Shown: positions 11,767 through 24,982, counted from the stretch's first letter. The stretch is 64,000 bases of DNA from Cichorium intybus (GCA_023525715.1 CM042011.1:61278354-61342353); one strand, 5' to 3'. Numbers and translations are program-made. The notes: generated by a model from the sequence alone, not told the origin.

Positions 11767-12331
11767 GTGTTGTTGGCACCGACAGCCCTTGTCACTACTA
11801 CTCCTCCTTCCTGTGATCGCTTATCCACCGAAGGCCCCATCATCTTCATCACTCTTTGATTTTGTCTCCCTCTCACTCATGCATTAGTAAAGTCAAAAAA
11901 AAAAAGACAAAGCTAAGAAGTTCATCAATGACGTCATATAAGGATTTCTACCAGAAAAATGCCTCGTTTAGTCTTCATGATAAGTTGAATGGATTTATCA
12001 GACTATTTGGTAATGGAATCATGACAGAGAAATTTATTTTAAAACATAAATAAAACTTCAGGCATCCATAAAACTCGCGAGCATTCGACATTTGTTTAAG
12101 TTGTGATTTAATATTTGGCGGATACGAAAGTCAAAGAAACAATGATGTCAGGAGTAGATCAACAACGATTACCTTTTGTCCAAGATGTGGCAATGGATGC
12201 AAAATGGCATCGAGAAAGAGAGCAAATGAGAGTGTTAGCGTATAGAGAACTATATGAGAATAGTACTATAATTTAGTTGTGTTGATAAAATAACAATATT
12301 AATTAAAAAAATACAAAATGATCATTTTAAC

Positions 12332-12915
12332 AAAGAAAATGACAAAACTAGCCTAATTGTATAATCTTTAATCTCAAAACAAAAAAAATTAGTCAAATCC
12401 ACAAAATAGCCAATCGCAAGTGAGGTAGTGCCACCTACCCACGATTTCGCCTTATAGCCTGCGATATTCCTCTTTAGTACAAAAAGAAATAAAATTCACA
12501 TTATTTTTTGGAAATCGCCACCAGCAATTTCCTATGATCCACCTTTAATTTTCTCGTGTATCAAAGTGTTGTACCTAAGCATAAAAGCTTGTACATTTGC
12601 TAAACAAGACCATGAAACGTAATTATTTTTACCTAACAACGATTAAACATATTATTAAACATGTTAAAAAAACAAAAGATTTTAGATACTTACATAAATC
12701 CCATAAGCAAAATTTTCACCCCTCATTAGAGAGAATTTTTCGTCAAAGATAATGAAAAATTGACTGATTTTTTTTCAAGGTTTATATACTTTGGGTTCAT
12801 TGATCAAACTCACCTATGAAATCGCAGCCCTTGATGAGAAGATCGCATGTCATAGAGGAAATCACACGTGGCAAATTTAATAGCACAATTAGGCTAGTTT
12901 TGTATTTTTCTCTTT
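12332..12915. mobile_element. MITE-like element with 30-bp inverted ends
   Basis: The left end (12332-12360) contains GACAAAACTAGCCTAATTGT. The right end (12885-12915) is its near-perfect reverse complement, ACAATTAGGCTAGTTTTG. The 584-bp interior has no protein. No convincing target duplication was found, so the superfamily is open. Confidence 0.5.
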
Positions 12916-13408
12916 AGCAAATTTAATAGCACAAAATAAATTGACCTCAAGTGTAGGAATAGAATAATCCACAACAAAATCCTGCTAAAATGACATTTTT
13001 TTAAGTTTGAAAACTATTTGAACTTCATAAAAAACAAAAGCACATATTGATAAATTAAGTTTTTAGTATGGAGTTGAAATTTGAAAAAAAGTTAATATAG
13101 TCCCACAGGCCACAACACGAACAAAAATAAAGAAAAGGGAAAAAGGGGGGACAGTCCAAACCTGAATCCCGTTAGTCACTGCACGTCGCACGGGAAGATA
13201 AAAGCAGTGTTGCTTCCCACTTCGTTCTTTTTGTTTCAATTTCACACAGAGATCTTAGAAATTCAGAAGAAATCTCTCCCTGCAAAGAACCTTACTAAAA
13301 CTTAACACAAAATTCTGATTCTTGATCGACTCCGTTATATAGATCAATACAGATCTCAATCACAATTGCTTCTCTTTGCAAATCCTCTTAAACCCACAAA
13401 ATTCAATC

Positions 13409-16400
13409 ATGTCCTCTTCAAAACTCCCTCCTAGATTCGTCTATATCGCAATAGTTCTCCTTCTTTCACTCAGTTTTCTGATTAGTGTGACTGCCATTGA
13501 AGATTCCGATGACATTGAGGAGCTTATCGCATTAGACGAAGCAGAAGAAGAAGGCGGTGGAACCCATCATCCTAGACCGTCATCCGAGGCGGAGATGTTA
13601 ACTAAGGCCCAAAGAATAGTGCTTGAACTCAATAATGATAATACTCAAAGAGCTATTGATGGAAATGAGTACGTATTGGTACTGGGTTATGCTCCTTGGT
13701 GCGTTAGAAGTGCTGAACTCATGCCTAGGTTTGCGGAAGCTGCTAGTTTTTTGAATGAATTAAAGAGTCCCCTTTTAATGGCGAAAATTGATGCTGAGCG
13801 GTACCCAAAAGTAGCTTCGAATCTTGAGATCAAAGGGTATCCAACTTTGCTTCTCTTCGTCAATGGCACTTCTCAACCTTACACTGGTGGATTTTCCTCG
13901 TAAGATTTCTTTTCAATTCTGATTTTTCCCCGAGATTTAGGTATCTGTTCACTTTAATTGAGAAATTCGAATGTGTGATTTCGTGTGAATTAGGGAAGAA
14001 ATTGTGATCTGGGTGAGGAAGAAGACGGGTACGCCTGTTGTCAGAATCAACTCCATTGATGAAGCAAACGATTTCCTTAAGAAACATTCCATGTTTGCAG
14101 TTGGTTTGTTTGATAAATTCGAGGTATGTGTTTTTGTGTTCTTGATTCTTAATCACTCAATTACAGAGTTTTTATCTGCAAACACAAAACTAATCACTCA
14201 TGTCTTCTTGTTTAATAAACTTTACCAGGGATCCGATTATGACGAATTTGTAAAGGCGGCAACTACTGATAACGATATTCAATTTGTCGAGACAAACAGC
14301 CCGCAAATTGCCAATATTTTATATACAGACGATAAGTCTAATAATCCGTTTCTTGGTATTGTTAAAAGTGAACCAGAAAGATACACTTCATATGGTAAGC
14401 TAAAGATTTTATATACGCGATGTACGTTCTTTAGTTCTTTCTTAAAAACACCATTTTTATTATTGTAAAAACAAGAACGATGGCAGCTTCTATAGTTTTT
14501 TTTTAGCTCTCTTTCTGATTAATAACGCTATTCACTTCAATTTTTGCAGAAGGTGCTTTTGAGAAGGACAAAATTCTGCAATTTTTGAATGATAACAAGT
14601 TCCCATTGGTCACCTTTTTATCTGAATTGAATTCTGTCAAAGTTTACTCCACCGACAAACTTCAGGTTATAAAATTATTTTATGTTCTTTTCACATTTTT
14701 TATTCTTAAATGATGTGTGTTCTGAAAGTGATTACGTGACTTTGAATAATCAAAATCAGATATTTTCTTGTTATAAAACGTCTTGCTTCTTGAAGTTATC
14801 GTAATCATTTTTGTGGTGCTAATTGTTTGGAAATTTGTAATTATTTAATTTTGGTCTTAAATATATACATTCCAGGTTTATGTCTTTGCAGAAGCTGATG
14901 AATTTAGGAAATTACTAGAGCCGTTTCAAGATGTTGCCAGGAAGTTCAAATCAAAGGTTTACAACTTAGAATTACTAAATTAGAGTTTGGGTTAAATGCA
15001 ATAAATAGCAACATACTTTGATTTATTTGTTTATTATAGCATTCTACTTTCCTTTCTTCCTATTACAACATTTTACTTTGAAAAATCTACTCATTTATAG
15101 CAATGTCATCCAAATACAAAGCAATTTTCAGTTTTTCACTGTTGACATTAGGTAGATTTTCCAAACTATAATGTCCTATTAAGAAAGAAATGAAAGTACA
15201 ATGCTATAAGTAGTTAAATGTTTTAAAGTTTAATAAGAGAAATATATAAGTACAATGCTGGAATAGAAAAAAAATAGAAGTTTGTTGCTAGAATGAACAA
15301 ATAAAAGTATGTTGATATTTCTTGCATTTAGCCCTTGAAATATTACTCATATTATCGTATCACATTTGTTAATTTCATATTTTGGATGCAGATAATGTTT
15401 GTGTTTGTAGACATTAAAGATGACAATCTTGCAAAACCGTTCCTAACTTTATTTGGGCTAGAAGATTCAGAAGACACACTTGTTAGTTTCATTGTGAACA
15501 TTTTTTATTAAACATCTTTTTCTCCAAAATATTTCAAGATTTAGTTATAATATTTTGATTTTTCAATGTGTTTAATAGGTAACAGCTTTTGATTACAAAA
15601 CTGGTGCCAAGTATTTGTTAGAGTCGGATCTAACACCTGCAAGAATAGAAGTACAAATTCGATCACGTTTATTAATTTATGTTACTTCCATGCATATGAA
15701 TCTTAATATAATTTTACTTTTTATTTCTTATTTTTTCTCTAGGAGTTCTCCTTGGGTCTTTTTAAGGGTATTTTGCCTCCATTCTACAAGTCCCAAGCAA
15801 TTCCAGATAATGTGAGATTCTTATATCTATGTGTTTTGTTTTGATTTAATCTGTATATTACTTGTAAAATTCTAGCGTTAAAAGGGCATTTTTTAAATTC
15901 TTTACAAGAGGGAAATGATGTGAATTGAATTCCATGGGTTTTAGGATGAAAAACGTTGAAATCCATCAGTCAAAGGGTATTGTGAATTCATCAATTCTGT
16001 ACTCATTTGCAACCAAACTGAGATTGGAATGGAATCGAATTCCAATTCCGACCAAATCCCACGGGAATAATCCTCCTAGGCGTAGAATATGCCATTTATA
16101 AGAATCAATGTTATTTTACCCTGTTCGTCCAATAATTCAAAATTCAGAAAGCAAAATCATGTATTTATTATTAAATTACCTAAAAATATCATCTTGATTT
16201 TGAAATTGCAGAAAGGGGCAGACATTCTTACCGTTGTTGGAAAAACATTTGAAGACTTAGTTCTAAGTAGTTCCAAGAACATCATTTTAGAGGTTTGTAT
16301 GACATTTTCACACACTTCAAAACTATCATTCTTCATTTATACAAATCATAATCTTATTTCATTCCACTATCAATTAATTTGTTTCCGTATTCAAAGATAC

Positions 16401-16781
16401 ACACACCATGGTGTTTAAACTGTGAAACTACAAGCAAACAAGTAGAGAAATTGTCAAAACACTTTAAGGGGTTGGATAATCTTGTTTTTGCAAAGATAGA
16501 TGCTTCTGTAAACGAGCATCCAAAATTACAAGTGGACGATTATCCGACATTGTTGTTCTACCCAGGGGCAAATAAGTCAAATCCTGTGAGTTATTTGGTT
16601 TTTGACACTAGTTCGGGTCTTGAAACTTGTGTTTTGGGCTAATGTTGGGTTTTTGTGTTGCTATTTTGTGTAGATTAAGTTGCCTACAAAGTCTAGCTCG
16701 AAAGATTTGGCGATTTTGATTAACAAATATTTAAAAGAAGAGGCACGTGATGAGGAGCATGTGGTGAAAGATGAGCTTTAG
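13409..16781 (+). CDS. PDIL1-6: ER protein disulfide isomerase-like (PDIL1-5/1-6 type)
   Basis: Eleven exons (13409-13899, 13994-14123, 14229-14394, 14550-14665, 14876-14956, 15392-15481, 15579-15650, 15743-15811, 16212-16292, 16397-16585, 16674-16781) join to 530 residues. A signal peptide (about 1-29) is followed by an acidic stretch. The first thioredoxin domain has APWCVRS at 95-101. Two inactive thioredoxin-like domains follow, then a last thioredoxin domain with HTPWCLNC (434-441), and the protein ends in the ER-retention signal KDEL. The family forms and rearranges disulfide bonds in the ER lumen. The first site has Ser instead of the second Cys, so it can hold a substrate by mixed disulfide but cannot oxidise on its own. 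The second site keeps both Cys (CLNC). PDIL1-5 and PDIL1-6 are too alike to separate here. Confidence 0.93.
14992..15335. mobile_element. MITE in PDIL intron 5
   Basis: The intron segment begins GGGTTAAATGCAATAAATAG and ends with the near-perfect reverse complement (TTTCTTGCATTTAGCCC), giving about 30 bp of inverted terminal repeat. The inside has no protein. The same TAGCAACATACTT-type end is seen in the DDX11-like intron at 48.4-48.9 kb and near 50.73 kb. The element lies well inside the intron and leaves both splice sites intact. Confidence 0.6.
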
Positions 16782-16789
16782 AATGTGAT

Positions 16790-17295
16790 TAGGATGAGAT
16801 TATAGAGTGTTTGATGGGTTAAATATGTAAACTCCTAAAAACCCGGAAATTGGGGAGGGAGGATTATGATGGTTTTGTATATTGACCGTCCCACATGTAT
16901 ACCTAATTATAGATTGGTTGTGAGTATGAACCTCAAAGGTTGATTAACAACGTACTTATGGATTTTTTGACTTTTTGTATAATTTTATACGATTTGAATT
17001 TGGCATGGTAACGGAATATAAATTCCCATATAGTCTATAAGTATGAAATAGGGATGTAATCGGGTTTCTGAACCGGAATAACTGGTAACCGTATAAGCAA
17101 GGAATCGAGCACCGGAACCGGACCGAACTTCCCCTATCCGGTTCGGTTCCGGTTCCAGTTCGGTTTTTCAGTTCAAACGTTCAGTCTCTAGTTCTGAAAC
17201 CGAAATAAACGGTAACCGAATAAACAATATATCGAGGACTAGAATCGAAGCAAACTTTCATTATCCGATTCAAATTGGTTTCGGTTCGACTTTTC
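16790..17295. other. 3' flank of PDIL gene and low-complexity CCGGTTC repeats
   Basis: Around 17080-17290 the sequence is built of degenerate GGTTC/CCGGTTC and AACCGAA words. No coding potential is visible. Confidence 0.5.
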
Positions 17296-17299
17296 GGTC

Positions 17300-17490
17300 T
17301 AAATGATAACTCCTAATATGGAGTGTGGTTAGTATGGAAACTGAAATTGGTGCTAAAAAGTCATCATTTTGATGGTCTTTTATTATGGTTTTAGGTAAAT
17401 GATAACTCCTAATATGGAGTGTGGTTAGTATGAAACTGAAATTGGTGCTAAAAAGTCATCATTTTGATGGTCTTTTATTATGGTTTTAGG
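17300..17490. repeat. Two-copy tandem repeat, unit 95-96 bp
   Basis: The unit 17300-17395 (starting TAAATGATAACTCCTAATAT) is repeated at 17396-17490 with a single 1-bp difference that I can see (TATGGAAAC against TATGAAAC). It is a recent segmental duplication in non-coding DNA. Confidence 0.9.
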
Positions 17491-17639
17491 TAGCCTCGGT
17501 TTTCCTTTTACTTTTTCTAATATTTGATAATTTAAAGCATGACATATTCTCTTTTTTATTCCAACAATATTTAAAAAAAAATTTCCTCTTAATTTTCTAT
17601 GTAAATTATATGTAGTTTAGAGAGGAAAAGAAAGGTAAA

Positions 17640-17870
17640 TATGGTCAATGGTATTTGACTATTTTTAAAAAAATAATCAAATCACCATTATAGTCTATAA
17701 TTTTTTAGATGTGTTTTACGAATTTCGCAAGACATTTGCGAAATCATCAAAACAACATTGTTTTGATGATTTTCGTATATAGTCTGCGAAATTCATAGGC
17801 TATTTGCGAAAGAGTGAGTACCATTTGAAAAAAAAAAGTTGAAGATGACCATATGTGAAAATGTAGACTA
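17640..17870. repeat. Palindromic MITE-like segment with central hairpin
   Basis: A perfect 14-bp inverted repeat (AAATCATCAAAACA at 17741-17754, its complement at 17759-17772, loop ACAT) forms the centre. Weaker inverted similarity (TTTCGCAAGACATTTGCG against TCGTATATAGTCTGCGAA, and TATGGTCA on each side) extends outward. No protein is visible. Confidence 0.5.
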
Positions 17871-17879
17871 TTGCTAAAA

Positions 17880-18378
17880 TCTAAAAAAAAAATCAACAGT
17901 TTTGAAACTTTTTTTGTTAGAAGCTAAGACAGTTATCGCAGTCCAAATTCAAATAACTGTAGTATAGTTATTTTTTATAGTACATAGAATTAATATCTAG
18001 ACTCCTAAACTTATTCGTAATACTTGAATTTCTTGTTAATCAAAACATACCCCATAATAAGCAATATTCAAAACAATAACATTAACACATATCACAATCA
18101 ACAACTCAATATTTTTCAGAAATTTTGAATTAATAATCCTCTGGTCCAAATAGCGGTTGTAGCATCGCTATAACGATCTCGAATAGCGCCAAATCGTAGC
18201 CTTTCTCGGCGTTAATTGCAGCATTGCTAAAACACACCGTACTCACCATTGTTTTAGGAGGGAGAGGGGGAGGGGGTAATCGTTATAGCATATGATTAAC
18301 TATATATTAAGTTGAAAATTCTCAAAAACTCTTAAAAGTTATGTGTCAAAAACATCTCGTGTTTTTTAAAAGCTTCTC

Positions 18379-18426
<48 letters not shown>

Positions 18427-19300
18427 GTCTAATCTGAACTCAAATCACAAAGCACTTACATGAAACACGACTACTCATTCTCATCACAATTACTATAAAT
18501 TTTTTCTGTTATTTATCAATGTCTTAAAATCATCCTTTTTATAATTCTCATTCTCAACGAGCATCATTCTGGAAAATTAGTAACAAATAATTTTCTAATC
18601 AATTGATGTGAATATGAAAATTTTATTTTTTCAATTTTTCAATCGATGTCTTAACACCAAACAATTGATGTGAAATAAGAAAATTAGTAACCACTAATCA
18701 ATAATAATTATATCAACTTTTGATGATATCATTTTTCATAAGGTTTTCACGTCCCTTTCTATTTACGTTAAAATAATTAGTTTTTCTTTCCATAGTACTA
18801 CCAAACACGCCGAATATCATTGCCCCTGAATACATTATTCCTTTCCGTCCCTTATTCTCGACTACCAAACGCGCCCTTAGAGTTAGACACTCATTTAGAA
18901 TACAACATATTCTGGAATGCAGTAGTTGAATGTCTCTGTATATCTAAAATTATAATAAGGAAATATTAAATTAATTAAGTATTCGATAAATTATATTATA
19001 ATTAATTAATAAAAAATAAAGATAAATGTTTCATAATATGTAAAGACTCACTTTTATTTTATGATTCAATAGTCCATTACTCCATTTTATTATAAATTAT
19101 GTATGAATCTAACTATTTAAATTAACTGAATAATAACACTATTTAAACATAAAACACCAACCATCAAAACACCATATGACATCAAAATACCCCCTTCTTT
19201 CTTGAAAACGGACTCCTCAAACCCTCTCAATAAAACGTAACACTCGCTGTTCAGCCATTTTCGAGGACCAGTTGAAAAAGGAGAATAACGGCACACTCCC
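17880..19300. other. AT-rich intergenic DNA with (TAA)n microsatellite
   Basis: An (ATA)n run of about 15 units occupies 18379-18424. A segment around 18780-18880 ends in GCGTTTGGTAGT-type words on the minus strand that resemble MITE ends, but I could not define both termini. I found no coding region. The leader of the PX-domain gene begins near 19300. Confidence 0.45.
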
Positions 19301-19584
19301 TTAACCTAAACAGTATCTGTGTGTTACCTTTTTCAATTCTTCAGTCAATCAGATTGCATAAAACCTCGATTTTTCAAGTGGGTTTCTTTTTTCCCCTTTC
19401 CGATTTATAATTCAATCACTGTTCTTGGTCTCCCTTATGATCACTTCCATTTGGTTAGCCGATCGCTTCTGTTGTAAATTGCTTGGAGAAAGGTATTAAA
19501 TTGCAAGATCGGAGAGCGATTTTGTTAAATTTACATAATGAATGTATAGTGGTGAAGATTGATTTGATCCAGAGTCCCAAAAAA

Positions 19585-22500
19585 ATGAGCACTGGCAGGC
19601 AAACGGTGACGGCTCGGGACCTTGTCGATGAAGCCAAGAAACGGATTGTTTTCCTGTCCATGTGCGTTGTTGGACTCTCGTATCTCATGTCTTGTAAGTT
19701 CCCTATTTTTAGAATTCTGCTCAGAATTCTGACCTTTCTCTTTCCCCGATTTGTTACTTAAATTCTTCAGATGTTAGGTATATGTTAACTGATACATTTA
19801 GGGCTATTAGTTGTTTGAATGCAAATCAAGATCGTTACCTTCTTCTTGCCCATAAGAGTGCGCCCACAAACTGTCAATTGTTCATTGCCTGTAGTGTTTC
19901 TTTCAATGTATTCTTATCATATGTATTTATTCGTGTATCTTTGTGATTAATGACATGATCACACACATTGATTTATAAATCTATTTCAGTGACAAGCTCC
20001 TCGGTGTTAATAAACTTGCCAGCTGCGCTTCTTTTACTTATTCTTCTTCGTTACTTCACATTGGATTATGACATGAAGAGAAAAGCTGCATCATATACCA
20101 AAAACCCATCAACAGCCAATGTTTTTGCTGTCAAAAAACCATCTGTAGACCCTAAATCCATCTCAGGAAAGTCAGACTGGAGAAGAAAAGTCAACTCTCC
20201 TGTTGTTGAAGATGCAATAGATCAATTTACCAAACACATAGTTTCAGAATGGGTCACAGATCTTTGGTATTCCCGAATTACCCCTGACAAACAAGCTCCA
20301 GATGAACTAGTGCTCATCATTAATGGTGTTCTTGGCGAGTTTTCAAGCCGCATGAGAAACATCAACCTTATTGACCTTCTCACAAGGTTTTAATACAACA
20401 ATACAACAAATTTTACTATTACATGATCTTAATTTACTTACATTTTGTTTATCATGAAACATTTTAGGGACATTATCAAACTTTTTTGCACGCATTTGGA
20501 ACTTTTTCGTGCATGTCAAATCAAGATTATGAAGCAAGAATCTCTCACAATTGCACAAAGAGACATAGAATTAAAATCTGTGCTTTATGCTGAAAATAAA
20601 TTGCACCCTGCTTTATTTTCTTCTGAGGCTGAATACAAGGTTTTATTTCACTTCATCTTTTGATTTTCATATTTATGTTCATGTAAACTAATTTTAATTT
20701 TTTGTTTCTTGTAGGTTTTACAACATCTCATGGATGGTTTCATATCTTTCACATTCAGGCCTGAAGATCTACAATGTTCTTTATTTCATTACATAGTGAG
20801 AGAAATTCTTGCATGTGCAGTAATTCGACCCGTTGTGAATTTAGCAAACCCCAGGTTATAAATTTAGTAAATTTTTATTTTTTATTAATCTTTATCGTGT
20901 TCTTTATTTTATTTTTTCCGTTTTGGGCTTAGGTTTATTAATGAAAGAATTGAAAACGTGGTTATTAATTCAGCAAGCAAGTCTGAAAAAGGAGCTAATA
21001 GTAGTAACACAGAACAAGTCAACTCACAGTCAAAGCCAAATGGATCTGTGAAATTGTCTAGTCAAGTTTCTGTGCCATTAGATCCTTCTGTGAAGGGTGT
21101 CGAACTCACATCATTGAAAAAAGAAAATTACGATTCTACCCCCGACAATCCCACCATAAAAGACCCATTGCTTTCAATCGATACAAAAGTAGATACCCGA
21201 AAACAAAATGTTACTGGTGAATGGGGGGGCAAATCGGACATTATTTCACGTAGAAAAACCGAAGCTTTAGCCCCTGAAAATTTTGAAAACATGTGGGCTA
21301 AAGGTAGAAACTACAAAACAAAAGAGGATATGATCCAAAAAAGTTCTTTTAACAAGTCAACGAATCCAGTCAACCAGTCAAAGACGTTGACTTCACAAGA
21401 AGTCAAACGTGGCCCCACTAAAGGTGACAAATCAATTCTTTTTACCTATGGTGAAGATGAAGATGAAGAAGAAGAAGAAGATGAATCAAGAAGCAGTAGT
21501 GTTTATTCAAGTGAAGAAGAAAAAAAAGAAGAAGAAAATAGTGACATTACTGGTTTAAATTCACCAGGAACAAAAGTATGGGATGGTAAAAGTAACAGGA
21601 ACCAAACGGTTACTCACATTCATCATCCACTTGAAAGCTTCCAAGGTCAAAAGACGAAAAAGACCTCAAAAGGGTCTTCACCAAAAGGGAGAAAAAGGTC
21701 AAGAGTTGGTCAAAAAGAGGAAATTTGGCATGAAGTTGAAAGAAAAAGCTTCTTATTAGGAGACATGCAAGATGTTTTGAGTTCTTCAAAAGGGTATTCA
21801 AAATCAGTTGATTCGAGTGATGAATCTGATAAAGAATCATTAGCAAGAAGCAATAGTGGGACAAGTGTTTCATCTTCTGTTGTTAATCTCCAAAAACATT
21901 CACAATTGGATGATTCTTTTTTTAAATTAAAATGTGAGGTTTTAGGTGCTCATATTGTGAAAAGTGGATCCAAGACTTTTGCTGTGTATCCAATTTCTGT
22001 TACAGATGTGAACAATGTTAGCTGGTCTATTAAAAGAAGGTTTGGACTTTAGTCTATCATTTTATATTATCTTTTTTCTTTTTTTATCCTATTTTGTTAA
22101 AGTATTTTTAAATTATATACAGGTTTAGACATTTTGAGGAATTACATAGGCGTTTAAAAGAGTATCCAGAATATAATCTTCATCTTCCACCAAAACACTT
22201 TCTGTCAACAGGACTCGATGTACCTGTCATTCAAGAACGTTGTAAACTTCTTGATATTTATTTAAAGGTGACAAATTTCTTTTAAGATTTATGATTTAAA
22301 GAATCTTTAAAATAATATTTATTTTATTGTGTTCTCAGAGACTTATGCAGCTTCCAACTATATCTGGATCTATTGAAGTTTGGGACTTTCTAAGTGTTGA
22401 TTCTCAGGTTTGATTTGTGGTTTTTATTTATGTTTTTACAAAAACTATTTCTTACTTTTTAAATGTTTTGAAATGCAGAGTTATAGTTTCTCAAATTCTA

Positions 22501-22692
22501 TATCCATCATTGAAACACTATCAGGTGAAAAGAGTGTAAAGAGAGAAGTTTCAGATGCTGTGGTGAAGAATTCTTCATTAGAGACTAAAAATAATATTGA
22601 TGTGTCAAAAGTAAATAAAAAGAATGTGGTTTTTAAGGAAATTGGAAAAACGTTAGAGGATTCAGATAGTGACCATGAAATTGTTGTTCCAA

Positions 22693-22725
<33 letters not shown>

Positions 22726-24982
22726 TATCTTCAAGTGGAAAGTCTTTAAAGGGGAAAGAGGACAATAGTTTACATGTAGCATCTGGGATTATTACAGATG
22801 ATGGTGATTCGGAATTTCCTAGTGAGGTAATTTTATATATTTTTTTTTTATCATTTTGTTAATGGGAATAAAATTAAATTTTTTATGTTGGTTGTTGTGG
22901 TACAGTGGGTCCCACCGAATTTAAGTGTTCCTATATTGGATCTTGTTGATGTTGTGTTTCAGCTACAAGATGGTGGTTGGATCAGGTATTAATAATGTGG
23001 ATTATTTGCACTTGGGTCTGTTTGGTTGGATGGAATGGAATAAATGAGGTAATGGAATGAGTTATTACATTCCATCATCATGTTTTGTTGGCCTCAAGGA
23101 ATGGAATAATTTCTTGTATTATATGTAAACACAAGTTGTAGTTTTAACACCGTTCTATATACTATTTAAGGGTTAGAACCATTTATGAATTTGGTCCAAA
23201 TTTCTTTTTACAAATTTTCCCCAAAATTAGTTTTATTTTATTTTGCAAATTTACTTTTTTTTACAACTTTTTCCCCTACTTTTTTTTTCTACTTATGTGT
23301 TTTCATATTTAGCATACTTATTTATAAACTGTTATAAATGCGTTCATTTTACATTTCTGCTTACGTTTTTTTCAAAATTAAACACCACAAGGAAAGGATG
23401 TCTGCCATCAGTTTTGGAAAGAAAAATGTTTCAGACTTTGCAAACAGTAGCTTCAAATTTTAAAAAGATGAGCTTTATTAATAGCATTTATATTAGTAAT
23501 TTCCTATTACGATATAAAAGTAATTTACCTAAATAAGCACGTTAAACATGAAAAAACGTAACTAAATTTTTTTAAGGAAGTTGTAAAAGAAGCAAATTTG
23601 TATAATAATAAAAAAAAAAACTAATTTTGGTGCAAATTTGTAAAAGAAAGTTGGACCAAATTCGTATCAATATTTAAAACTTAGGCCAAAATTGTAAAAT
23701 TTAAAATTAGTACCCTGTTGTGCCTCTTTTAGCAGGTCATGGTGACCATTCCATAGTTGGTTAGCTCTTGATGTAATAAAACTTGTATATTGGTGTCTTT
23801 GAAACAACCAGGATAGTTTTTTTATCCTATAAATAGTCTTAACCCATTTTTTAATTATAAGTATTGAATTTATTGCTTACAAAACCAAAAATTAACATAA
23901 TAAAAGCTTATTAAAACCAAATAAGATGATAACAAAAAAAGTTCTAGTTAGTAGTTATGCATAACTAAAAATCATGAAATTCTTAAAAAAGATCTGTCTT
24001 AAAAATTTTATGAATAAAATATGGGCTGTATTACGATATTCCTTGATGAATGATCTATTTCCATTCCATCAGACAAAACAAACAACTTCCTTTTCCATCC
24101 AAACGGAATCAACGATTCCATTCCTTCTCTAAACACTTACCTTGAAATTCAAATCCATTTCTCACTTGTTTCTTGTTTAATCTTTTTGTAAATTTCAAAT
24201 TTTATTTTGTTAGGAGGAAGGCTTTTTGGGTAGCAAAACAAGTCCTACAATTGGGCATGTCAGATGCTTTTGATGATTGGCTAATTGCTAAAATTCAACT
24301 CCTACGTAAAGGCTCCATTGTTGCTTCAGGAATCAAACGCCTTGAACAAGTAACTAATCCTAATTAGTAATTATCATCAACTTTTTCAAAATTACAAAAC
24401 TTTACATTTCTGATTTATTTATTTTAGATACTTTGGCCGGACGGAATATTTCTAACAAAGCACCCCAGGCGGCAACAGCCACCCGCCGCCGTAAGGCCGC
24501 CACACGACTCACCATCACCGCCAGAAGAAGCGAAAACATTGACACATGAAGAGTTTCAAGAACAAGAAGCTCAAAGACGTTCTAAACTGGTTTATGAAAT
24601 AATGATCGGTAATGATTTTTTTCTTAAATTCCATAAAATTAAATGATATTTAAAACAATTTTTTTTTTTAAATAGATAAGGCACCAGCGGCTGTTGTAAG
24701 TCTATTTGGTCGAAAGGAGTATGAACAGTGTGCAAAAGACGTCTATTACTTTATTCAGGTGACTTTTTTCTTTCTACAAGTTTCATAATCACATAAAAAA
24801 AAACATTATTTTATTCTCTCATATTTGTATTGTTTTGTTGTTACTGTCAGTCATCGGTTTGCTTAAAGCAATTAGCTTATGATCTTGTTGAGCTGTTGCT
24901 AATGTCAGCGTTTCCAGAAATGGATTTTGTGTTCCAACAATTGCATGAAGAAAAGCAAAAGTTTGGAGTTCTTCAACACTAG
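19585..24982 (+). CDS. PXA-PX-nexin_C domain protein (sorting nexin-like)
   Basis: Thirteen exons (19585-19693, 19990-20386, 20468-20639, 20715-20854, 20933-22039, 22123-22267, 22339-22407, 22479-22826, 22906-22985, 24214-24349, 24428-24608, 24676-24758, 24851-24982) join in phase to 1032 residues. Two hydrophobic segments lie near 20-60. A PXA domain lies at about 95-290, with DAIDQFTKHIVSEWVTDLWY and RDIELKSVLYAENKLHPALF. A long acidic/Ser-rich linker follows. The PX domain is at about 597-713 (KRRFRHFEELHRRLKEYPEY). A poly-Asn run from an (AAT)n repeat precedes the nexin C domain at about 830-975. PX domains bind phosphoinositides, and this architecture is that of SNX13/14/19/25-like proteins at endosome or ER-contact membranes. 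MSTGRQT is the first ATG. The open frame continues upstream without one. Confidence 0.9.
22694..22724 (+). repeat. (AAT)n microsatellite coding for poly-Asn
   Basis: About ten AAT codons lie within exon 8 of the PX-domain gene, between the PX and nexin C domains. The repeat falls in the linker, where length change should be tolerated. Confidence 0.9.
23005..24140. mobile_element. Inverted-repeat element(s) in intron 9 of the PX-domain gene
   Basis: The 1.2-kb intron is far longer than its neighbours. Outer segments carry GGATGGAATGGAAT (about 23029) and the opposite-strand ATTCCATTCC/CCATCCAAACGG (about 24060-24125). Inside, GAATTTGGTCCAAATTTC (about 23186) pairs with GAAAGTTGGACCAAATTCG (about 23648), and the pairing extends over more than 100 bp. 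No protein is encoded. I read it as a non-autonomous foldback element or two nested ones. The exact ends are not resolved. Confidence 0.5.

Noticed and set aside
21610..21873. Minus-strand frame inside the PX-domain gene
   Set aside because: Shadow of the large acidic exon 5.
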